From: SSC4 sp964443225
GTDB taxonomy: Bacteria > Chloroflexota > Anaerolineae > SSC4 > Amarolineaceae
Length of the DNA: 64,000 nt
Assembly (NCBI GenBank): GCA_964443225.1
Contig: CAYUCC010000002.1
Span: 73,327-137,326 of the forward strand
Reading direction: 5' to 3'
Part shown: positions 1 to 7,653 of the stretch, in pieces
Layout of the letters: the number at the start of each line of letters is the position of its first letter
How positions within the stretch are numbered: the first letter of the stretch is position 1
Notes under the pieces: model-generated
What the model was told of the DNA's origin: nothing
Databases searched by the model: none
Seen by the model: only the letters and a program-made list of their open reading frames with translations
Made by a program: the position numbers and the translations under genes

Positions 1-34
1 AGCAGAAAACCATCGCTTACCGGGAGACACGCCA

Positions 35-1687
35 ATGTCCTTGACACAGGGTTCTATTCTCGAAAACCGCTACCGCGTTGATCGTTTGCTCGGCCAGGGC
101 GGCATGGGTGCAGTCTATCGCGCCTGGGACGTGCGTCTGGGGCAATGGGTTGCCCTCAAAGAAAACGCATTGACCACGGTTGAGGCCCGCGCCCAGTTCG
201 AGCGCGAGGCAAAAATCCTGGCGCGGCTGCATCACAGCAACCTGCCCAAAGTAATCGATCACTTTATCACTGCCGAAGGCCTGCAGTATTTGGTGATGTC
301 ATTCATCGACGGCGTCAACCTGGCTGAGCTGCTGGCCAGTCGCGGCCGGCAATCGCCGGCGGACGTGATGACCTGGTTGGGTCAGGTCTGTGATGCCCTG
401 ATCTACCTGCACAACCAAAATCCGCCCATCATCCATCGCGATATCAAACCGCAGAACATCAAAATCGCGCCCGATGGGCATGTCTTTCTGGTCGACTTTG
501 GCTTGAGTAAGGTCGGTTCGGCCTACCAGAGTACGGCCAGTGGCGCACTCGGTGTCACGCCCGGTTTTTCACCCTGGGAGCAGTACGGACAGGGTCATAC
601 CGATCAGCGATCGGATGTGTATGCATTGGCGGCGACACTATACGCCATGCTGACGGGCGAAACACCACCTGACAGCGTACAACGTGGCTTGGCTGGTGTG
701 GCACTGAGACCGCCGCGGGACCTCAATCCTGCGCTGAGTCCAACGCTGGAGCATGCCATACTACACGGGCTGGAAACTCAACCCACGAACCGACCACCAA
801 CGGTGGCCGCCCTGCGCAGTGAAGTGGAAACGAGCCTGGCGGCGACCGGTACAGTCGTGATAGGAATTCAGCCACCTCTTCCACCTGCCCAGCCGCATAC
901 CCCATACCCTGCGCCTGGGCCATCGCCGCCGGTACGCAAGCGCCGGCTACCTGTTTGGATATGGATCGTGGTCGCGACACTGGCCGTGGTGCTGCTGGCT
1001 GTCGGTGTACAGGCAATGCGAGCACGCGAGGGTGACGCCTCCGACCAGTTAGCGATGGCAGTCACGAAAACAGCCAATCCTGCTGTTATCGAGGTGACCA
1101 TCATCTCAGGCTCTCCAACACCAACCCTCGGTCCGCCGACCACGATGCCAATTCAACCGAATCACTCACCAGTACCCCCGACTGACACACCCACGGCATC
1201 ATCCACACCGACAGCCACGTCTACGCCGACAATCACGCCCACAGCCACACCAACACCCGTAATCGGCAGACTTGTCTTTGCCGGTAACCCAAGAGGTTTT
1301 TCGCATCTTCATCTTGTCGCAGGTAACGGACGCAACCGCCGCGAGATTACGTACGGTGCCGAACACTTCTGGAATCCAAAGCTGAGCCAGGACGGCAGCC
1401 GATTAGCGTTCGCATCCAAAGTCAATGGAAATACTGAAGTGTTCGTTGCGGACGGTGAAGGGGGTAATGCCAGGCCCATTAGCATGATTATCGATGCAAC
1501 TTCAGGCAATCCGACAAGACTCATTGCAGATGGCAACAGTCCAGCCTGGAGCCCTGATGGTATGCGCATGGTCTACAAGCCGGCAGGTGTACGTCAGGTG
1601 CTGTACGTTGCGGATGAATCTGGACAACGTTTGAACCAGTTAGCCGACAGTTCTTCCGATGCCTGGTCGCCAGATTGGTCCCCCTGA
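35..1687 (+). CDS. Membrane-anchored Ser/Thr protein kinase with PD40 propeller tail
   Basis: This is a 550-residue Hanks-type kinase predicted to phosphorylate Ser/Thr on cytoplasmic partners. The kinase domain covers about residues 12-265: glycine loop from G20 (GQGGMG), catalytic Lys K42 (VALK), HRDIKPQN loop with D136, and DFG at D154. A Pro-rich stretch leads to one membrane segment at about 303-328 (PVWIWIVVATLAVVLLAVGV). A Thr/Pro linker follows, then an outer tail with TolB/PD40-type repeats (QDGSRLAFAS). Only about two blades are present and the protein stops within one (AWSPDWSP), so the propeller is partial. GGGAG precedes the ATG. The next gene, 36 bp downstream, also carries PD40 blades, so the two may share a ligand; that is inference. 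Confidence 0.93.
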   Translation: MSLTQGSILENRYRVDRLLGQGGMGAVYRAWDVRLGQWVALKENALTTVEARAQFEREAKILARLHHSNLPKVIDHFITAEGLQYLVMSFIDGVNLAELLASRGRQSPADVMTWLGQVCDALIYLHNQNPPIIHRDIKPQNIKIAPDGHVFLVDFGLSKVGSAYQSTASGALGVTPGFSPWEQYGQGHTDQRSDVYALAATLYAMLTGETPPDSVQRGLAGVALRPPRDLNPALSPTLEHAILHGLETQPTNRPPTVAALRSEVETSLAATGTVVIGIQPPLPPAQPHTPYPAPGPSPPVRKRRLPVWIWIVVATLAVVLLAVGVQAMRAREGDASDQLAMAVTKTANPAVIEVTIISGSPTPTLGPPTTMPIQPNHSPVPPTDTPTASSTPTATSTPTITPTATPTPVIGRLVFAGNPRGFSHLHLVAGNGRNRREITYGAEHFWNPKLSQDGSRLAFASKVNGNTEVFVADGEGGNARPISMIIDATSGNPTRLIADGNSPAWSPDGMRMVYKPAGVRQVLYVADESGQRLNQLADSSSDAWSPDWSP

Positions 1688-1723
1688 TTCAGTTCAACGA
1701 CTCTTTTCCTTTGGAGGTGGACA

Positions 1724-4700
1724 ATGTTCGATCGCCGCAGCAGTCGAATCCTGGTCCTGGTCGCGAGCGTCGTGGCATTGGCGGCACTCTTGCTGCTGAC
1801 CAACACGTCGAGTGCCAGCCACGAGGCCTCAGGGCAATTCGTGTATGATGACTACCCGGGCGTCGTCGCGGGCAGACCAGGAATGGGGACGGCTGAACTG
1901 CGCTGGCCAGCCTGGCAGCCGCCGGCACTCACTGTGGCCGATCTGGCGGTTGGACGTCAGTTGCTGCTGACAAACGGAATCGCACCCGTCGTGATGGAGA
2001 TAGATGGTATGCGTGACCAGACTGACTTTCCGTCTCGTTCCGATGCCTCACCTGCTCAGACAGGTATCATTGCTTTCGAGAGCGATCGTAATGGCAATTA
2101 CGACATTTTTGCGCAGCAAGTTGGAGCCACCGGTGGAGCAACTCCACTGGTGGTTGGTGGTGACGCCGACGTCACACCAGAATGGTCACCCGACGGCACG
2201 AAGATCGTCTATGCGAGCGATCGCGACGGCGACTATGACATTTATGTGCGTACATTGGGCGGACAAGAACAAAAACTGACCAACAACACGACCGACGATG
2301 CCCACCCTGCCTGGTCGTCGACGGGCAACCGCATCATCTTCACATCCGATCGTGGCGGTGACTACTTTCAGATCTACTCCATGCAACCAAACGGCAGTGA
2401 TGTGCAGCGGGTTGGCACCATCGCCGACAACCACGCCATGCATCCCCGCTATTCACCCAATGGCAGCCGCATTGTGTTCATGCGCGCCAGTGTTGCCGTG
2501 CCGGCTTGCCAGTGGAATTGGGACGTTTGGACCATGGATGCAAATGGTAATAATCCGCAGCGCGTCACCACTAACCTGGGCGCGGATGTCTATCCGCGTT
2601 GGTTACCCGATGGTAGCCAGATCGTCTACGCCAGTTGCCGCAATTTCTTCGACTTCGACCTCTACACCGTCAATCCAGTGACGGGTGCCGAGCACCGGCT
2701 GACATCCTGGTTTCTGGCGAATGAGTGGGCGGCCAGCTATGCACCCGATGGCCAGCACCTGGCCTTCAGCACTGACTATGATGGCAATACGGAAATCTAC
2801 ACCATGCCTGCCGCCGGTGGTGCAGCTTCCAACCTGACACGCCACAGCGCTAATGACCTGGCACCGAGTTGGAAGCCGACGACCGGGGGGGTAGTAACCC
2901 CGACACCTACCCCTACGCCAACACCAACTCCGGTGGCCGGTTACTCCATATCCGGCCGGATGACGGATGTCAGCGGTGATGCCATATCGGGGGTAGTCAT
3001 CTCAGCCGGCTCGCTGCATCACACAATAACCGATGGCAATGGAAACTACAGCTTCACGGAATTGCCTATGGGGAGCTACACCATTACGCCGTCGAAGCAA
3101 GGCTATACCTTTTCACCGGATCCACGCAGAATCACAGTGCCGCCGAATGCAACAGGGGTGGACTTCAAGGGATACAATAGGCCACCCATCGTCTTAGTAC
3201 ATGGTTGGCACGGTGGTGACATTCGTAACTGGTCTTGCGATTGGGTGGAACCAGATGGCTATTTCCAACGGGTCGACAATTTGCTCAGCGATGCCGACTA
3301 CTACGTAGAATTTGCCCGACTCGAATCATCAACATGCTACACGCCTCGCATCGAGGACAATGTCTGGCGCCTCGGCAATGCCATACAACTTGCCAAAGCA
3401 GCGACGAATCAGCCGCGGGTCATCCTAATCGCACATAGCATGGGCGGTCTGGTGTCACGAGCCTATCTTGAAGGCCAGAATTATGACGATGACGTGTCCC
3501 ACCTGTTCACCTTTGGAACTCCACATCAGGGCGTGCCGATCGACTTACTGGAGTTCTTTGCCAACGGATTGCCTCTAGCCACCTATTGCAGCCTGTTCCA
3601 GCCAGCTGTCTGTGACTTCTCTTATAGGGGTATGTGGCGTTTCAACCATGATTACTCAGTTCGTAGAGGTGCTGTGTCCTATCACGTAGTGAGTGGTGCA
3701 GCCCCCCTCCTTCCACGTACTCCACTCGGCATTGTGGCATATTGGCTGTTGCATGGGCCAGACGATGGCGCCGTCCAGACCTGGAGCGGGTTGGGCCTAT
3801 CGGGCAATCTCGATCGCTGGCAAACAGACGAGGCGCACAGCGACGCAGTTGGTCCGCGCAACTATTTCGAGAGAGGCGAAGAGCCCAGCACCAGCTACCT
3901 CGAGTGTTTGAAGCGTGTCCTGGTAGACGGCGCAACCACAAGTTGTGGCACCTTTGGTCCGCTTGACAATACCATGGACGAAAGTTCACCGCACACTCAG
4001 CACACGTCGTTTCTCCATGGCACTCTCTTGCCTGGGCAAATCACCAATCTCCCCATGTTGGTGGAAGGCGGCGCCGCCCTGTTTGTCGCCCAGTGCCAAC
4101 CGGGTACCGTGCGTGTGACCTTGCTTGACCCGGTTGGTCAGATCATCGACCCAGCCTATGCGGCTGCCCACCCGGGGATCGTGGCCTTTAACGAAAGCGC
4201 GGGCTACGCCACGTATTCCTTCCCCAACGCTGTCACTGGCTCGTGGCAAGTGCGCCTTCAAGCCATCAATGTTCCCTCATCTGGCGCTGCTTGTACGACT
4301 TTTGCCGCCTTCGAAGGTGCCCTAACATTTACGGGTGGCACGGATCGCGCCTGGTATCTACCAGGCGCGGCAGTGGTCATTACAGCAACGTTGTCGCCTC
4401 CCGCACAGAATGCCAACGTGACGGCCACGATTCTACTGGCAGACGCAACGAGCACGACTGTGAGCTTGGCTCCACTCGGCGGGGGGCACTACCGCGGTAA
4501 CTACCCGGTGCCAACAAGATCTGGCTATGCCGAGGTGCGATTGCGCGCGACAGGAACCAACGCAAACGGCAAACCCTTCGAGCGCGGAACCAGCATCGCA
4601 TTCCAGATCGCACCCGACACCGTAACGCTAAATGGTATTTACAGTGATACGCCAGAGCCACGCTGGTCCGGAGCCACAATCTACGACGCATTGGCTGTCA

Positions 4701-5035
4701 ATGTCGGTGTCAACGTGAGTGCAGCCGGCGCCTATGGAATTTCGGCAGATCTGAAAGACGCGAGCGGGCATCAAGTGGCACATGCCAGCACCATCACTGA
4801 CCTACCCAGTGGTGTCGGGTCGCTGAGGCTGCGGTTTCGCGGTGGAGATATTTATGCATCTCAGCGCAACGGCCCCTACAGATTAACTAATCTGCTGCTC
4901 TCTGATCACGGGGGAGCTGCTCTGGTCGTTCAGGAGGCAATGAACGTATATACAACCGCGGGATACCGGTTTCGAGACTTCCGGCAAGGTGATCTGTTCC
5001 TGCCCCTGGTCAACAGATCCAAGTGGCTGCATTAG
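1724..5035 (+). CDS. Secreted multidomain lipase/esterase with N-terminal TolB-like propeller
   Basis: This 1103-residue exported protein starts after a good GGAGG site. An N-terminal hydrophobic segment (about 8-28) is followed by five or six PD40 blades (about 110-390, motifs such as SPDGTKIVYASDRDGDYDIY). A TPTPTP linker then leads to a carboxypeptidase-regulatory-like domain (about 408-482). The alpha/beta hydrolase domain (about 486-740) has the oxyanion HG (VLVHGWHGG), the nucleophile elbow AHSMGG near residue 570, and candidate acid and base residues in GPDDGAV and DEAHSDA. This fits a triacylglycerol lipase or PGAP1-like esterase. The C-terminal third is Ig-like beta-rich and unassigned. 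It probably acts outside the cell on esters; the substrate is unknown. It sits directly behind the kinase gene and may be cotranscribed with it. Confidence 0.85.
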   Translation: MFDRRSSRILVLVASVVALAALLLLTNTSSASHEASGQFVYDDYPGVVAGRPGMGTAELRWPAWQPPALTVADLAVGRQLLLTNGIAPVVMEIDGMRDQTDFPSRSDASPAQTGIIAFESDRNGNYDIFAQQVGATGGATPLVVGGDADVTPEWSPDGTKIVYASDRDGDYDIYVRTLGGQEQKLTNNTTDDAHPAWSSTGNRIIFTSDRGGDYFQIYSMQPNGSDVQRVGTIADNHAMHPRYSPNGSRIVFMRASVAVPACQWNWDVWTMDANGNNPQRVTTNLGADVYPRWLPDGSQIVYASCRNFFDFDLYTVNPVTGAEHRLTSWFLANEWAASYAPDGQHLAFSTDYDGNTEIYTMPAAGGAASNLTRHSANDLAPSWKPTTGGVVTPTPTPTPTPTPVAGYSISGRMTDVSGDAISGVVISAGSLHHTITDGNGNYSFTELPMGSYTITPSKQGYTFSPDPRRITVPPNATGVDFKGYNRPPIVLVHGWHGGDIRNWSCDWVEPDGYFQRVDNLLSDADYYVEFARLESSTCYTPRIEDNVWRLGNAIQLAKAATNQPRVILIAHSMGGLVSRAYLEGQNYDDDVSHLFTFGTPHQGVPIDLLEFFANGLPLATYCSLFQPAVCDFSYRGMWRFNHDYSVRRGAVSYHVVSGAAPLLPRTPLGIVAYWLLHGPDDGAVQTWSGLGLSGNLDRWQTDEAHSDAVGPRNYFERGEEPSTSYLECLKRVLVDGATTSCGTFGPLDNTMDESSPHTQHTSFLHGTLLPGQITNLPMLVEGGAALFVAQCQPGTVRVTLLDPVGQIIDPAYAAAHPGIVAFNESAGYATYSFPNAVTGSWQVRLQAINVPSSGAACTTFAAFEGALTFTGGTDRAWYLPGAAVVITATLSPPAQNANVTATILLADATSTTVSLAPLGGGHYRGNYPVPTRSGYAEVRLRATGTNANGKPFERGTSIAFQIAPDTVTLNGIYSDTPEPRWSGATIYDALAVNVGVNVSAAGAYGISADLKDASGHQVAHASTITDLPSGVGSLRLRFRGGDIYASQRNGPYRLTNLLLSDHGGAALVVQEAMNVYTTAGYRFRDFRQGDLFLPLVNRSKWLH

Positions 5036-5252
5036 GAGATTCACCAAACCATGCATCACCGTTCAAGCTGTACAAACGGTTCCGATGTCTATTCAGGTGT
5101 TGACGTCCAATCGGTTCGAGGGCGTGCCGGTTCTGGCATTGTGCCTGCAAGTCCGTTGATATCCGCCATCCCATTAGGAGGAGACCACACCTTCGCCATA
5201 ATCGCCCTGTCAGGTCCTATCACCGCCACATAATGGCGAATGTTTGGTTGTA

Positions 5253-5333
5253 GTGCCGGAGCAAGGAAATATTTCGGTATCGTTATCGCTGAGAACAGAG
5301 CGATCTAACCGAATAGGTCCCCCGCTCCGGCAC
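5253..5333. repeat. 81-bp palindromic element upstream of the LIM gene
   Basis: Perfect 10-bp terminal arms (GTGCCGGAGC and GCTCCGGCAC) enclose further inner complementarity (ATTTCGGT with ACCGAATA; ATCGC with GCGAT), giving one long imperfect hairpin. It ends one base before the Shine-Dalgarno of the downstream LIM gene. Size and position resemble the elements at 16807, 56090 and 56296, but the sequence differs. The rest of the 310-bp gap shows nothing else convincing. Confidence 0.6.
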
Positions 5334-5346
5334 GAGGAGAAGGTTC

Positions 5347-6543
5347 TTGAAGGAACATAAACTGACCTGCGCCGGCTGCGGGAAGTCGCTCACCGGTTCA
5401 TACATCACAGCCCTCAATCGAAAGTGGCATGAGGATTGTTTCCGCTGTGCGGGCTGCCGGCAGCCATTGGGCAAACAAGGCTTCTACGAACACGACGGAC
5501 AGCCATACCACGCGGCCTGCTACCAAGATCGCTTCAGCCCACGCTGCGCCCACTGCAACCAGCCGCTTACCGGCAACTACACGACAGCCCTGGGCAAAAC
5601 CTGGCACCCCTCCCACTTCGTTTGCGCGCAGTGTGGTCGTCCCTTCGATGGAGGGAAATTCTACGAACGTAATGGCAAAGCGTACTGCAGACGGGACTTC
5701 GATGAGCTGTTCGGCCCGCGCTGCGCGATGGGCGAGCTGCTTGGCCAGAACCGTTACTTCGAGAAGGATGGGAAAACCTACTGCGAAACCCACTACTGGC
5801 AACAGTTCGGTAAACGCTGCGCGATTGGCGGTGAAATTCTCAAAAACGCATATCAGATCAACGCCTGGGGCGATACCTACTGCGCTGAACACACAGCCGG
5901 TCTGACCGAGTGCTACAGTTGCCATCGTTTCATTTGCGAGCGTTTGACCGGAGGCGGTGTGTCCTATCGCGACGGTCGCGCTGTCTGCAAACGCTGTCGC
6001 CAAACCGCAATCGATACAGTGGAGCAGGGCCAGCCAGTCCTGACGCAGGTGCGCAAGGCACTGGCCCGACTCGGCCTGGAGATCGGCCCGGCCACGACAC
6101 CGCTGCGGTTGGTGGACCAGCACGAATTGAACCGGCGTTCCACCAAGCCATACAGCACACAGCCGACCGGTATGGCCTGTCACCAGAGTGAAACACGCAA
6201 TGGGCAGGTGGTCGAACGCCAGGTAGAGGCCATCCTGATCCTGTTCGGCTTACCCCGTGAGCACTTCGCTGCAGTCGCTGCGCACGAATTGATGCACAGC
6301 TATCTCTTCATGAATGCTTTTCCCGACCTGGAGCCGGTGGTCGAAGAAGGCCTCTGCGAACTGGCCGCGTATATGTGGCTCAAGCAGCAGGGCACGCCAG
6401 AAGCCGCATATCGAATGGCCTTGATGGAGAAGAACGAAGATACTGTCTATGGCAAGGGGTTCCAGCTTGCCCGGCACAGTCTCGATAAAATGTCGCTCAT
6501 GACCCTACTCAACCATGTGCGCAATCAGAGGAAGTTTCCATAA
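5347..6543 (+). CDS. LIM-domain protein with DA1-like zinc metallopeptidase domain
   Basis: This 398-residue protein starts at a TTG behind AGGAG, with no signal peptide. Residues about 8-62 and 69-122 are two canonical LIM double zinc fingers (CAGC...WHEDCFRCAGC...YHAACY; CAHC...WHPSHFVCAQC...YCRRDF). A third, degenerate LIM-like unit follows (about 126-180, CAMGE and CAIGGE lacking some ligands), then a Cys-rich knuckle (CYSCHRFIC...CKRC). The C-terminal domain has the gluzincin-type HELMH (H313-H317) and a downstream EEGLCE (E333/E334), as in plant DA1 peptidases, which also place LIM modules before the peptidase. It is likely a cytoplasmic zinc peptidase whose LIM units recruit a partner or substrate. 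Bacterial LIM proteins are uncommon and the target is unknown. Confidence 0.87.
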   Translation: MKEHKLTCAGCGKSLTGSYITALNRKWHEDCFRCAGCRQPLGKQGFYEHDGQPYHAACYQDRFSPRCAHCNQPLTGNYTTALGKTWHPSHFVCAQCGRPFDGGKFYERNGKAYCRRDFDELFGPRCAMGELLGQNRYFEKDGKTYCETHYWQQFGKRCAIGGEILKNAYQINAWGDTYCAEHTAGLTECYSCHRFICERLTGGGVSYRDGRAVCKRCRQTAIDTVEQGQPVLTQVRKALARLGLEIGPATTPLRLVDQHELNRRSTKPYSTQPTGMACHQSETRNGQVVERQVEAILILFGLPREHFAAVAAHELMHSYLFMNAFPDLEPVVEEGLCELAAYMWLKQQGTPEAAYRMALMEKNEDTVYGKGFQLARHSLDKMSLMTLLNHVRNQRKFP

Positions 6544-6664
6544 AAATCCGTTCAATCCGTTCCCCGAATCCATTGACGGCAATCCGTTCAATCCGTTCCC
6601 CGAATCCGTTGACAGCAATCTGTTCAATCCGTTCCCCGAATCCGTTGACAGTAATCCGTTGCCA
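6544..6664. repeat. AATCCGTT-type repeat array filling a convergent gene junction
   Basis: Three imperfect copies of a roughly 36-bp unit (AATCCGTTCAATCCGTTCCCC, then GAATCCGTTGACAG) occupy the whole interval between the stop of the LIM gene and the stop of the opposing SWIM gene. The same unit recurs at 18071-18276, again between two convergent stops. No hairpin with a T-run is obvious. Confidence 0.85.
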
Positions 6665-7564
6665 TCACCCATCCTCCCCTAACGCCAGCCGCAGCGCCTG
6701 ATCGCTCACCACACCGTACACCGCAGCCAGCGCCTCCGTGATCTCCCCCGCCTTACGCTCGAACGGCGGTTTGCCCAGACGCTTGAGCAGCCCCCCCTCC
6801 ACCGCCGGCCGCGCGATGGGCACGTGAAAGCTCTCCAGCCCCTCGCCCAGCTCCCAGAAGCGATCCATTACGGCCTCCAGTGGCTCAGTGCTCTCCTCCG
6901 ACACCGCCAGCGCGGCGTCATACGGCGATGCATCCTCGGCCACGGCCAGGTCGTCGACGCTTCTGCGCTGACGCAGCTCGGCCAGCAGCAGCTCCTTGTC
7001 CTTGCCGCGCAGCTGGAAAATCAGGAAAGGGTCCTCGTCGAAGTGCTCGCCCAGCAGGTAGTACACCGCGGCGACGTGCTTGCACGGGTTGGCGTAGTCC
7101 GGACAGGAGCAGTCCGTCTGCAGGTCGGTGCGCTGGGTGGGGAACAGGCTGACGTGCGCAGCCGAGAACGCGGCCTCCACGTCCCGGGGCATCTCACCCG
7201 CCAGCAGTTTGGCGGCAAAGATCGCCTGCTCCGCCAGCACATCGACCACCTTCGACCACTCGGCCGCGGTCAGCACCTTGACCGCAATCTTGACCTTGTA
7301 CGGCGTGGCGCGCGAGCCCTGGACGCGCGAGGTGACCACGCCAGGACCAATGTCCAGGTTGAGCACCTGGCCGCTGCGCGCATAACTGCGGCCACGCCCC
7401 AGCCGGCCCGCATCCAGCAGCGGTTCCAACGCCTTGATCCACTTGTCGGCCCACCAGCTCTCACCAATCTTGCCGCGCTGGCTCTTGGCCCGGATGCCGT
7501 CCGCCGGCTTGGGTTTGCTGGGCTTGGGGTACCAATCGTGGTCATAGGTGCTTCTGCGCGGCAT
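6665..7564 (-). CDS. SWIM zinc-finger protein, partner of the SNF2 helicase
   Basis: This 299-residue protein carries a SWIM finger (CxCx(n)CxH: CSCPDYANPCKH, about residues 152-165) inside the usual frame of these proteins: an N-terminal region with SWWADKWIKALE and RGRSYARSGQV, then the finger, then an acidic helical tail. SWIM domains bind DNA or protein through one zinc. It lies just downstream of the SNF2 helicase on the same strand. SWIM/SNF2 gene pairs are common in bacteria and suggest a two-part DNA-remodelling or repair factor, although no role is experimentally assigned to this pairing that I can name. The start ATG is preceded by a weak AAGGAAG site. Confidence 0.9.
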   Translation of the reverse strand: MPRRSTYDHDWYPKPSKPKPADGIRAKSQRGKIGESWWADKWIKALEPLLDAGRLGRGRSYARSGQVLNLDIGPGVVTSRVQGSRATPYKVKIAVKVLTAAEWSKVVDVLAEQAIFAAKLLAGEMPRDVEAAFSAAHVSLFPTQRTDLQTDCSCPDYANPCKHVAAVYYLLGEHFDEDPFLIFQLRGKDKELLLAELRQRRSVDDLAVAEDASPYDAALAVSEESTEPLEAVMDRFWELGEGLESFHVPIARPAVEGGLLKRLGKPPFERKAGEITEALAAVYGVVSDQALRLALGEDG

Positions 7565-7653
7565 AGTTACTTCCTTTTTGGTCTACACGCCTGTGGGCTC
7601 ACCGGGCGCTGTCAGGTCCTCGGTTAGGGCAATTACGCTTAGGCTAATCGTAG

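Noticed and set aside
5051..5233. 60-codon frame after the lipase gene
   Set aside because: Composition and sequence look random, there is no recognisable motif, and the AGGAG upstream is too far from the ATG. Not supported as a gene.
6544..6664. CRISPR-like look of the AATCCGTT arrays
   Set aside because: Units are degenerate and nested (AATCCGTTC within the longer unit), without regular spacers.
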